Shown here: positions 52,341-60,857 of the stretch, piece by piece
Layout of the letters: every line of letters begins with the position of its first letter
How positions within the stretch are numbered: the stretch's first letter is position 1
The notes under the pieces: model-generated
What the model was told of the DNA's origin: nothing
What the model saw: the letters and a program-made list of their open reading frames with translations, nothing else
The model's database searches: none
Position numbers and translations under genes: made by a program
DNA from: GCA-2720975 sp964469565
GTDB lineage: Bacteria > Planctomycetota > UBA1135 > GCA-002686595
NCBI GenBank assembly: GCA_964469565.1
Contig: CAYXZD010000001.1
Location: forward strand, 248,001-312,000
DNA: 64,000 nucleotides
Direction: 5' to 3'

Positions 52341-54686
52341 CTATTCCTTAGAAGGGGGACCGGGGCTTGGGTCTGAGGAAAACCGGCTGCAGGTCTCGCA
52401 GTCGCAATCTGGATCGATCCAGGGATTGTCCTCGGGGAGTGCGCTTCCGGCGGCATAACCCAGACTTGCAAGGGCCTTGAGGGTGGCGGCATCGGTCATG
52501 CGGTCATTGGTGAGGAACTCGGCGATGCGAGAGGTAGCCAGCCAAGCAATCAGTTCTGCTCGCAGTTCAACCGCGAGGTCGTGGTGTTCTGCGCTGACAT
52601 CGGTTTGGCAGTCAGGATCCGATTCTGTGTCAAAGAGGCTCACCGTGTGCTCAGTGATGCGAACATGGTTGGTGCGACCTTGGCCGTAGAGGCCGTGATG
52701 CAAGAACCAGCGACCGCGGCGTACGCTGGCCGATTGCGCGTGGGCCTGTAGCCCGAACAACGAGACTGGGGATTGCGGATCTTCCTCGGGTGGGAGGCGC
52801 AGTAGATTCTGGCCCGGAAACTCATCACCGCCTAGTCCTGCGAGGTCCAGCAGCGTTCGTCCCACATCGATCTGCGCCACAGGGTGGTGAACCAAGCCCT
52901 GATTGGGAACCCGGCTGCCAGCCAAGATGAGGGGGATGTGTTGCGTTGCCGTGGTGAGGCTGGTGTGGTCGAAGTTGGGTCGCTGATCCACTAGGTTTTC
53001 GCCGTGGTCGCCCACGAAAACAAGCAGGTCATCTCCGAGGCGGGGGTGCCTAGCGAGCAAGTCACGCAGCGCATGATCTTGGTAGGTGACTTCACCCCTG
53101 TATAGGGACTCGACATAGCTGGGATCCGTTACACCGTTGGCCCATGTCGGCCAATCCACATCGGGATAGGTGCTCTTCATTGCTGGGTCCGTGGGGGACT
53201 TGCTCTTGTCCCAGTATTGGGTGTTGTAGGGGGCGGGGGGCTTATAGGACCCGTGGGCGTCGAATAGATGGAGCCACGCAAAAAGGGGGCGTCCTTCGGT
53301 GACGTCCTCCTCCAGCCACTCTTCGAGGATCGCAATGGTTTCTGACGAGTCTTGCTGGGCACGGTCGGGTGAGGCCATCCGCTCAAAACCGCGGTCGAGA
53401 CCGCTCCACCCTAAGTGGGCAGCACTTACCGAAGAGTAGGTGCGATAGCCGTGGGAGGCGAAGATCTCGGCGAGGGTGGTCAGCTTGGGAGAAACGGGCA
53501 GATCGTTTGAAGTGACCCCGTGGTCATGGACCCCCGCTCCAGTCATGAGGGAAATGTGGGTTGGGTTGGTGACATTGGATGCTGCCCAGCACTGGGTAAA
53601 CGCCGTTCCCTCGCCCGCAAGCCTGTCGAGTGTAGGGGTCAGCACATCGATGTTCCCTTCCAAGAACCCGAGGTGATCCCCACGGTGAGTGTCGCTGGTC
53701 AGGAGCAGGACAGTCCTAGGGGTCTCTTGCCAGCCATCTACCCGAGGCGGGGTCAGGGCACAGGCTGTGAGGTTGCTTGTCCCACCCTGCGGGTTATTCC
53801 CTGGGGTAAGGGAGAACTGTGCCGTGAGAGACTCGTGCTCGGCAAGCTCGGGGGGCAGGGTGATCTGGTGGGCCAGCCAACCATCCACCGGAACATCGAA
53901 CCCACGGGAGAAAACATTTTTTCCGTCAAGCGTGAGGAAGCCTAACCGGAGTCGGAGTTCCCCCTCCGCCTCTAGGCCTGCGGGGGCACCGCAGCTGAAG
54001 CTGAACAGGGCGCCAGGGTGTGGGGAAAACTGTGCGCTGAGAGTCTGATCGCTAGAGAATCCATGGGCAAAGCGCTTGCGCGTGCCAAACGCGTGCATGC
54101 TTGGGTTGTCACCCCTCGGGACCCACGCCAATGGATGATTCCTGAGAAAGGCAATGCGTTGAACTTTGACAAGGGAAAGCTCCTTGGGGAACCGAAAAGT
54201 GATCTTGGCGACCTGTTCAAGCTTCTTGCGTATCCGCTGTAGGGGAAAGGTGTGATTGTCTCTCAGGCTCGGGGCACTGTTGCGAAAATATATGGCCGCC
54301 CCGTGCAGCTTGTTGTCATCCTTGTCCCAGAGTTCGAGCATAAGCTGCCCGTCTTTGGGCCTGCGCATGTCGATATAAATGTGATCGAAGGGCTGGTCGG
54401 GGATCTGCGTGAGTTCGATGCTTCCGTGTCCATCAAACCTGTAATCGACGCGAGTTTTTATCGCTGTCCCCTCACCCTTACGCGGCACCCAAGCATCGAG
54501 CAGGTCTGGCCCTTCCCAACGTTGAACGATGGCTGGCTCCAAGGAAGGCGATCCAGCGGAGTCGGGATCCTCCCCGGTGCGATCAAGTCGCAATTCGAGG
54601 CTCTGTGCTTCGATCAGAATAGTCTCCGGAGCCTGGGAACAAGCCAACACTAGGCTCAAGAGAATCGCGTGAGAGAGGTTGCGCAT
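52341..54686 (-). CDS. Large sulfatase-superfamily lipoprotein with N-terminal beta domain, no formylglycine Cys
   Basis: 781 residues; lipobox LVLAC (Cys16). Residues 17 to about 325 look like one or two beta-sandwich domains (VDYRFDGHGSIELTQI, LMLELWDKDDNKLHGAAIYF). The sulfatase fold begins at TVLLLTSDTHRGDHLGFLEG. The nucleophile region reads NVTNPTHISLMTG, so Thr replaces the Cys of CxPSR. VFVGDHGENLVDQ supplies distal metal ligands. The C-terminus ends in CDCETCS, an unusual cluster of three Cys close to the end. Function is most likely hydrolysis of a phospho- or sulfo-ester on an exported glycan. Confidence 0.83.
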   Translation of the reverse strand: MRNLSHAILLSLVLACSQAPETILIEAQSLELRLDRTGEDPDSAGSPSLEPAIVQRWEGPDLLDAWVPRKGEGTAIKTRVDYRFDGHGSIELTQIPDQPFDHIYIDMRRPKDGQLMLELWDKDDNKLHGAAIYFRNSAPSLRDNHTFPLQRIRKKLEQVAKITFRFPKELSLVKVQRIAFLRNHPLAWVPRGDNPSMHAFGTRKRFAHGFSSDQTLSAQFSPHPGALFSFSCGAPAGLEAEGELRLRLGFLTLDGKNVFSRGFDVPVDGWLAHQITLPPELAEHESLTAQFSLTPGNNPQGGTSNLTACALTPPRVDGWQETPRTVLLLTSDTHRGDHLGFLEGNIDVLTPTLDRLAGEGTAFTQCWAASNVTNPTHISLMTGAGVHDHGVTSNDLPVSPKLTTLAEIFASHGYRTYSSVSAAHLGWSGLDRGFERMASPDRAQQDSSETIAILEEWLEEDVTEGRPLFAWLHLFDAHGSYKPPAPYNTQYWDKSKSPTDPAMKSTYPDVDWPTWANGVTDPSYVESLYRGEVTYQDHALRDLLARHPRLGDDLLVFVGDHGENLVDQRPNFDHTSLTTATQHIPLILAGSRVPNQGLVHHPVAQIDVGRTLLDLAGLGGDEFPGQNLLRLPPEEDPQSPVSLFGLQAHAQSASVRRGRWFLHHGLYGQGRTNHVRITEHTVSLFDTESDPDCQTDVSAEHHDLAVELRAELIAWLATSRIAEFLTNDRMTDAATLKALASLGYAAGSALPEDNPWIDPDCDCETCSRFSSDPSPGPPSKE

Positions 54687-54806
54687 GACTTACTCATACT
54701 AGCCCTTTCCCAGCCTTCGGGCCAACAGACATCGCCTGCCGCAGGCGGGAAGAACGCCCCCTCTGATTATCTGAGACAGGCTCAGGTCGGGACTCTTCTC
54801 CGAGGA

Positions 54807-54852
54807 TGGCACGCCCGTCTGGACTTGAACCTGGGACCGCCGGATTAGAAAT
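54807..54852 (-). repeat. Partial, decayed copy of the tRNA-Arg 3' half (att-like)
   Basis: 46 nt that match 55703-55748 of the tRNA-Arg gene with two mismatches, in the same orientation. It covers the encoded CCA, acceptor 3' strand, T arm and anticodon loop. One of the changes breaks the T stem, so this copy is not a functional tRNA. Such repeats are left when an element integrates into the 3' part of a tRNA gene. Confidence 0.8.
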
Positions 54853-55105
54853 GCAGTGGTGAGTACCCCACAAGGGTGCGTCGAGGCCGATTGGAACACG
54901 TGACGCAGTTGAGTTGCGTCACTGTTGCGCGGGCCCAGCATCCGGTCCCCGGGACAGAGGTGTGCTGCATACTCAACACTTTCCGCGTTGTGCGCAGTCC
55001 ATGGCCGACCGCCCCGGGTACGTTGAATCACAGAGAAAGACTGGAGCGTGTTGAGGATCGCCTCGCGTACGGCTCGGCGTCGGGCACGGCTCCCTTCGCA
55101 GTGGA

Positions 55106-55585
55106 TCAGGGCTTGCCTGATTGCGCAAGAGGTTTTGCGAAGCAGCTCCTATCGCCCCACAACGTGCGCCAATGCGGCATGTCCGCATCCACTTGCACGA
55201 GCGTACTCACGCGCGCTGCGGCCCTGTGCCGGCGTTGCCTCGATCTGCGCTCGGCCTTGTGCTCCTTGAGCACACGCCTCACGCGAGCAAGCGGGATCTG
55301 ATCGCCCAGGGCACGAAAGACCGTCCCCTCGCCACTGTCCCAGCCCTTGCGATTGAGTTCACTGCGCACCAGATCTCTCGCGGCCTCCAGCAGCTTCTCG
55401 GGAGTCCGCGGACGGCCCTGCGCAGCCACCTGCTGCGCCGGGTCCAAGTTCTTCCAGTTGCGTAGGCTGCGCTCGGTCACCGTGTGCGCTTCAGCCACCG
55501 CAGCCACTCCCTCCTTCGACGCCCCCTTCCCGGAGCCAGCGGCCGATGAGGCAAGGCCATCGCCATGCGCGGGACCTGCACCCAC
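55106..55585 (-). pseudogene. Transposase/integrase-like fragment
   Basis: 159-residue open frame. A helix-turn-helix type N-terminal region (AHTVTERSLRNWKNLDPAQQ) is followed by FRALGDQIPLARVRRVLKEHKAE and VSTLVQVDADMPHW, which resembles the start of a rve/DDE catalytic domain (first Asp in a QxDA-type strand). It ends soon after, so the rest of the catalytic domain is missing. The assignment is based on pattern only. It lies inside the tRNA-Arg direct repeat. Confidence 0.45.
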
Positions 55586-55702
55586 AACCAGACACTACGT
55601 GACACAGTGAGACACAATGGGAATCTCGCTGAGGCAGATGTCAGGAACAAATTAGGAACAAGGCCGGCAATGTGCCCTTAGGTGCCGTGAGGTGCCCTGA
55701 AG

Positions 55703-55779
55703 TGGCACGCCCGCCAGGACTTGAACCTGGGACCGCCGGATTAGAAATCCGGTGCTCTATCCAGCTGAGCTACGGGCGC
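55703..55779 (-). tRNA. tRNA-Arg (anticodon UCU)
   Basis: 77 nt on the minus strand with encoded CCA. Acceptor GCGCCCG/CGGGCGT, D arm GCTC-AGCTGGATA-GAGC, anticodon stem CCGGA/TCCGG with loop TTTCTAA (anticodon TCT, codons AGA/AGG), T arm CCAGG-TTCAAGT-CCTGG. All stems pair, with one G-U at the first acceptor pair. Confidence 0.97.
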
Positions 55780-55787
55780 ATTAGGGG

Positions 55788-55817
55788 ACCATAGTCCCCA
55801 GGGTCTTATGAGGTCAA
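55788..55817 (-). promoter_or_regulatory. Sigma-70-type promoter of tRNA-Arg
   Basis: On the minus strand TTGACC (55817-55812), 18-nt spacer, TATGGT (55793-55788), and 8 nt later the tRNA 5' end (55779). The -10 lies in a GGGGAC-CATA-GTCCCC hairpin (55784-55799). Confidence 0.65.
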
Positions 55818-55894
55818 CGATCGGGTCGCTCTGAGTCGGCTCGAGGCGGCGGCCGGGCCAGCCTCAGTAGGAACTCGGGCGTGGGGCGGGGATT

Positions 55895-58800
55895 TTAGGT
55901 CGCTCGCTGGACCCAGATGTGGGCAATGTGTCTGAGGTCGGGACTTGGTGCGTCTTCACGGCCAAAGTAGTGGCTCTCGATTTCCTCGATATGCTTCAGC
56001 AATTCGCGGTTTGAATCCGGCGCGAGCCCATTGTGCGCATGAATCTCTCGCAAGAGCCCGATGACCGTGAACGGGGACAATGGTTCGGGGACTCGGAAGC
56101 GAGCCTGCTGGTGCTCACCCCCCCTGCCCTGTTTGAATTTTCGTGCCGCCAAGACAAGACCGGCGGCACCCGCTAGGCCCAAGATCCACGTCCCAATTCC
56201 TGGCCCATCAACTTCACCGTAGCTGCTGAGCAATTCGATGGTGGCACCGACGGATGCGAGGTCGGCATCCACGTAGCGCTGATGGACGAGCTCGACTTCG
56301 GCCGCATCCAGGCGCGGAGTTCCAAAAGTAAATGCGGTGGGTAGCTCATTCAGATCCCCATTGGCAGCGAATTCTACGGTCCAGGTGCGATCGCAGAGGA
56401 TGAGTGGATCCATACTCTCGGCATCAAACTTAGACACGGAGTTTCCCATGTCTTCCGTTTGGACCACATGGAATCCTTCCGGAGCTAGGTCGATCAAGTC
56501 AACCATGCTGGGGAGGAGGCCCCGCGCACTGGCCTGTATCTCGAGGAGAAGTTTACCCTCGGCAGCCTCTCGTTCGTCGAGGGTCTGCGTGAGTTTGAGC
56601 TGGCCGAAGGGACGTGCATCGACGCGGCCCGAGGCGCAATCAATGGGCACGGGAGCGGACTCGATGGGCAGCAGCGCATAGCCCACAGAGTCCATGAAGT
56701 CGAGGTCAAGGCGTAAGGCCGGGATGCGGTCGACCTGTGGACCGCGAGCTTTGAGAAGCACATAGGCGTAGGGCGTAAGCCGCCAGCCGTACTCAGCCGT
56801 GGCACGGGAGTGCGTATCGGGATGGTTGAACGTGATGGACTGAACATCGAAATGCTCATCGAGCACATCCCGTGTGAATTCTTCAAACTTGTCACGGTAG
56901 TCCTCGGTTGGACGACCGTAATTGAATCCATAGGTTTGAGTGTTTTGATTGACGAGGTACTTTCCAAATCCACCCGATTCACGCTCTATGGCTCCCGTGT
57001 GGCGGAGGTTGACAAATAACCCGAATGAGTCCGTTGTTCCCACATGATCACTGCCGTCGACTTGGACGTGGAGTTGGATTTCGGTGATGAGATCCCTGTA
57101 GTAGGCGAGAATCTCATGGGCCTCCCGGGTGCGTTCGGTTTCCCCTGCAATGCTGAGGCCTGATTCGAGGTAACTGTACTTGACTGCTGGGTTCACGGAG
57201 CTAATCCGCGTGAAAAGTGCATTGGCGAAGCGATCCATATGGCGCGTCGCGGCCTCACCGGGCAGGTCTAGGATGGCTTCTCGGATGAGGGCGAGCTGGC
57301 TGGCGACCGGTTGCTTATAACTGTCGATGGCCTGCAGATCGCAGGCGCCGAGGCTGGCGTAGAACCAGGTTTCATAGAGAGCCGAGGATTCATCCCGCTC
57401 TTTGAGTCCAGGCAGTGCTTGGGCGTAGAACTCGGCAGCAGCGGCGAAACCAGCGAGGGCCTCTAGGCGCTTCGGAGCGAATTCAGAACTCTTGGATGTT
57501 TCTTGCCTGAAGTTGTTTTCGTCGTGAGCGACCGATGCGATGGCCATGGACAGGGACCAGTCATTGGGGTGGGCGGCCAGAGATCGTTCAGCAAACTCTC
57601 GTGCAGTGGCGTAACCCTTCAGGATCTCTGCCTCGATGTCTTTTTGGCGGCGCTTGGTCTTCTTGTTCTCCTGAGTGGATGGCTTGCGCCAAACGCCCAC
57701 GAGATTCTTGCGCATTTGCTGCACGAGTGCAGCAACCGTGCGGGCTTCCAGTTGGCCAAGGTCTCCGAAGACGCTTTCGATCGTCTCCAGCTGATAGACC
57801 TCTGCGCTCGAGTGTGATTTGGAGAAGGCTGTGGCAAGCAGATCCTCGTTGATGCCGTCGATGGGGAGCGCCCGAATGCGCTCAATCCAATGGCTTAGGC
57901 GGCGTAGGTTGCGCTCCTGCTTTGAGCGCGTGAGGGGGATGCCGGCGGCCCGCTGGCTGAAACCGAATACAAACATGTACTCATTTGTTCGGTTGTTGTT
58001 GGCGTTAGGGTTGTTGTTCTTGATCCAGACCCGAATGAACTCTTCCACGAGGTCCTGTGCCTGGTCGGGGTGCGAGAGGGCTAGACGCTCGATGTATGGA
58101 AATGCCTCTTCCTCCGCTTCAACCTTGAGTAGCAATTGCGCGGTGAGCATCTCAAATTGGGGGGCGAGACCGGGCGAGACATGACCCATCCAAGAAGGGC
58201 TAGGCCGCATGGAGAGCATCTCGTTTGTGGGGATGGGCAAGGGGGCGTTGCTGTTGAAGCCCCCTCGGCTGTTGTCGAAGTAGTACACATTGCCGAAAGA
58301 GTCGACATTCATGCTTTGCCCGCGGCTGACTGAATTGTCGTTGTGGTACGTACAGTCGGCTTCCTGTAGCCAGTTGTTGGCCATTAGGCTGAGGGCGTCG
58401 GACCACTCCTGTGCTAAATCGGGGTTGGTCTTGAGAAGGGCCTCAGTAGCGGTCGTCTGCATTTCAAGATTGGCCTTGCGAGCGGCAAGGGAGCGCGCAT
58501 TCTCGAAGAGGCCCTTCGATGCCTCGGAACCGATTAAGGAGAGTATCTCCATACCGCGCTCGGGCCGCTCGGTGAAGCTCTGAGCCAGCCATGATTGCCC
58601 CAATGCTTCATGCACCTTAGGGGCCAACTCGACGGCACGTTTGAGAGCTTCGTTCTTGGCGCTATCCTTGATTTCTCCTGCGCCCAAGGCACTCATCGTT
58701 GCACGCCATGCGGCATCGAGTTCAGTTGGATTTGCATCGCGCTTGAACTGGGCCAGGTGGTGCCGGGCAATCAGATTCAGGACTCCGCGATCATCGTTCT

Positions 58801-59773
58801 TCTCGGCCTCCTCTAGGGAGGGCAGGAACTCCCCAGCCTCCACGTAAAATCCTCCTTCAAGCAGCAATTGGGCGAGTTGTTCCCTTTGCAGGGGGAACCG
58901 CGGGTTGTCGAGAGCGGGTCTGATGACTGCAAGGCAGGCTTCGATGAGGACTCCCTCTGTGACCGCCGAGGCCGTCAGAGCCCCAATCTCCTTCACCATC
59001 TTTGTCCGTATTGGACCCGGCGAGGCCGTGATCAGTCCCAATAGGTCGTGGGCATCGAAGTAGTTCTTCTCTGCAAATTCCTTCAAGTTCCCTGATACGC
59101 GCTCAGGGCCTTCCACGAGGGATTCAAGCAGGTGCCCATAGATTACGATCGCATCCTTGCGCGGGATGGACTTGAGGTAGGCGGCGACCTCACCCCATTG
59201 GCCTAGAGTAATGTGATGCTCGAAGAGGGCGACCTCGTAGGCGAGGTCTGCTTCAGCCTTGGCCTTGGCCTGTTTGTCTGCCTCCTTTTTCGCAGTCTTG
59301 GCGGCAGCCGCCCGAGCCTTCTCAGCCTTGGCTTCAGCTTTCTCGATGGCCTTGGTGGCCTGTTCCTCGGTCATCCCCTGCGTGTCGACTTCTTCGCGGG
59401 TGATTTCTTCGGCCTTGGGGGGGGACAGTTCAGCAGGCGGCTGGGGAGCCTCCCCCGCCCAGGCGGCCAGTGTGGCAGAAGGGCGACGATCGTAGGCCAG
59501 CTTCTCAAAGGCTTTGGTACGATCGGTCCGAGTTGGAGGCTCGTCGTCATCTCGTTGTACCACGGGGGCCTCGATGGGTTCCGCACCGAGCAAAGCCTCG
59601 TGAAAGGATTCTTCTGTTGGGAATTGCTCGCTGGGCACCCAACCTCCTTGAAGCGTGATCGATGGCTTGATGCGGAGAGGGCGAGTCTGGGCGCTTTTCG
59701 CAGCCGCAAGGGGCGCAAAGACGAGCAGGCAGATGGGAATGAGACGGCCTAGGAGCGGTGGATGGATTTGCAT
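55895..59773 (-). CDS. Very large secreted repeat protein of the Bat operon, C-terminal membrane anchor
   Basis: 1292 residues. Signal peptide (MQIHPPLLGRLIPICLLVFAPLAAAKS), a Pro/Ala linker, then a Lys/Ala/Glu coiled coil at about 136-180 (KAIEKAEAKAEKARAAAAKT). The middle part is largely helical, with patterns of TPR-like hairpins (FPYIERLALSHPDQAQDLVEE). The last third is beta-rich, and a membrane segment (WILGLAGAAGLVLAA) is near residue 1220, with a 60-residue cytoplasmic end. I recognise no named family. It is downstream of the Sec-containing small protein and the VWA genes on the same strand, so it may be the extracytoplasmic partner of the Bat system. Confidence 0.7.
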   Translation of the reverse strand: MQIHPPLLGRLIPICLLVFAPLAAAKSAQTRPLRIKPSITLQGGWVPSEQFPTEESFHEALLGAEPIEAPVVQRDDDEPPTRTDRTKAFEKLAYDRRPSATLAAWAGEAPQPPAELSPPKAEEITREEVDTQGMTEEQATKAIEKAEAKAEKARAAAAKTAKKEADKQAKAKAEADLAYEVALFEHHITLGQWGEVAAYLKSIPRKDAIVIYGHLLESLVEGPERVSGNLKEFAEKNYFDAHDLLGLITASPGPIRTKMVKEIGALTASAVTEGVLIEACLAVIRPALDNPRFPLQREQLAQLLLEGGFYVEAGEFLPSLEEAEKNDDRGVLNLIARHHLAQFKRDANPTELDAAWRATMSALGAGEIKDSAKNEALKRAVELAPKVHEALGQSWLAQSFTERPERGMEILSLIGSEASKGLFENARSLAARKANLEMQTTATEALLKTNPDLAQEWSDALSLMANNWLQEADCTYHNDNSVSRGQSMNVDSFGNVYYFDNSRGGFNSNAPLPIPTNEMLSMRPSPSWMGHVSPGLAPQFEMLTAQLLLKVEAEEEAFPYIERLALSHPDQAQDLVEEFIRVWIKNNNPNANNNRTNEYMFVFGFSQRAAGIPLTRSKQERNLRRLSHWIERIRALPIDGINEDLLATAFSKSHSSAEVYQLETIESVFGDLGQLEARTVAALVQQMRKNLVGVWRKPSTQENKKTKRRQKDIEAEILKGYATAREFAERSLAAHPNDWSLSMAIASVAHDENNFRQETSKSSEFAPKRLEALAGFAAAAEFYAQALPGLKERDESSALYETWFYASLGACDLQAIDSYKQPVASQLALIREAILDLPGEAATRHMDRFANALFTRISSVNPAVKYSYLESGLSIAGETERTREAHEILAYYRDLITEIQLHVQVDGSDHVGTTDSFGLFVNLRHTGAIERESGGFGKYLVNQNTQTYGFNYGRPTEDYRDKFEEFTRDVLDEHFDVQSITFNHPDTHSRATAEYGWRLTPYAYVLLKARGPQVDRIPALRLDLDFMDSVGYALLPIESAPVPIDCASGRVDARPFGQLKLTQTLDEREAAEGKLLLEIQASARGLLPSMVDLIDLAPEGFHVVQTEDMGNSVSKFDAESMDPLILCDRTWTVEFAANGDLNELPTAFTFGTPRLDAAEVELVHQRYVDADLASVGATIELLSSYGEVDGPGIGTWILGLAGAAGLVLAARKFKQGRGGEHQQARFRVPEPLSPFTVIGLLREIHAHNGLAPDSNRELLKHIEEIESHYFGREDAPSPDLRHIAHIWVQRAT

Positions 59774-59980
59774 GGAAGGGCTATCCCGATAAGGGCCCGG
59801 GGGGACAGAAAGGGGGGACAGAATCTGTGATCAAGACCACCCTAAGGCGGTGGCTGTACATCGCCCGGTCGGCCCCATGGAACATGCGACCAGGCACGGA
59901 TCAGGTGCAATGACATTACGAACTTCCAAGCAAGTGAAGCGCGCTTTTCCGGCCTATTGAATCAGCGCAGACCTTGCACC

Positions 59981-60742
59981 TCAGGACCCGGATCCGTCGG
60001 GGGGTGGACCCGCACTGGCTCCCCGGGCATCCGCAGGTTTCTTGCCGTTGTTCTTATTCCCTTTCTTTGCAGAGGAACGACCGTTCCCACTTCCACAACC
60101 CTGTCATTGGCTGGGCAAAGGCAGGCCTTGCAGTTCGGTCAAGTCGAGACGAGCAAGGCGAATGGCCGACTCTAAATCCTTTTGAATGGCCGACAGTTCT
60201 TCGACGGGTGCGTCCTGGGCTTCGCAATCGGTGGCTAAAAGCTTGTAGGTCTGGCGAGCCGAATCGATGTGGGGTTCCCACTCTTCACGAGCCGCACCCT
60301 CCAAGCGCAGTAACCAAGTCATGTAATACTGGCTTGAGGCAAAGGAACGCTGGGCGTCCTTCAGCAGTGCTTGGTCTGCGGAGGGATCTTCTAGCAATTC
60401 GTCGACAAGTCCCGCGAGGCTCGCATTTGCATCGGGCAGTTTAGAGATGTTCATTTGCGCCTTAGCTCGTTCCAAGCGCAGGCGGCGAGTCTCGCCGATT
60501 CGGTCTCCCGGTAGGAGCGCCAGCGCCTTGCCATAGGCCTCCTCGGCATCAAACCACTCACCCCTCGCTGCCGTTTCCCCCTCTTCTTGGGTGATCTGCT
60601 GGGCCTTGGCTGCATGGGCCTTGGCCTGTGCAATGAAGTGGGCGGCCTCGTCAAGCTGGACGAGTTCCTGCCCAGGACCCAAGTGATAGGCATAAGCGGC
60701 GACTGGCAAGGCAAGCCATGTGGCAATGAGGAGTCGTTTCAT
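59981..60742 (-). CDS. Bat-operon exported helical protein with C-terminal UxxC selenocysteine motif (in-frame UGA)
   Basis: Read from ATG 60742 (MKRLLIATWLALPVAAYA signal peptide; ATG 60751 is also possible) through the TGA at 60106-60104 to the TGA at 59983-59981: 253 residues with Sec213. The first 212 residues are helical, with a TPR-like ARGEWFDAEEAYGKALALLPGD, as in BatC/BatE-type small proteins. After the TGA the frame stays open for 40 codons: U-Q-G-C-G-S-G-N-G-R, then a Lys/Asn/Gly-rich tail that ends GPPPDGSGS. A UxxC pair at this point is a redox motif. A hairpin with the same GGTC loop as in the two Trx selenoproteins begins 15-16 nt after the UGA. If UGA is only a stop, the gene ends at 60104 with the sequence LPLPSQ. 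Confidence 0.72.
60073..60088 (-). promoter_or_regulatory. Candidate SECIS element of the Bat-operon selenoprotein
   Basis: Minus strand G-GGAAC-GGTC-GTTCC-T: 5 perfect pairs plus one G-U, loop GGTC. It lies 15-16 nt after the UGA, close to the fdhF spacing. The inner stem GAAC/GTTC differs from GAGC/GCTC of the Trx elements by a paired change (A-T for G-C), which keeps the fold. Confidence 0.7.
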
Positions 60743-60857
60743 GGGTGTCATTGTGCCCTAATTGGGGGAGGTGGGGGAGGCTTTATTGCTCAGGGTGGAC
60801 GCCCAAGAATGGGAACGGCCGTCTAGTGGGCGTGGGGTAGGTGTTTAGGGTCGCTAT

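Larger units (their letters stand above)
54807..55748. mobile_element. Relic of an element integrated at tRNA-Arg
   Basis: The tRNA-Arg 3' half at 55703-55748 and its partial copy at 54807-54852 are direct repeats 896 bp apart. Between them is a transposase-like fragment and otherwise non-coding sequence. An integrase gene is not seen inside, so this would be a deleted remnant of a larger island. The alternative is a simple tRNA-fragment duplication. Confidence 0.5.
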
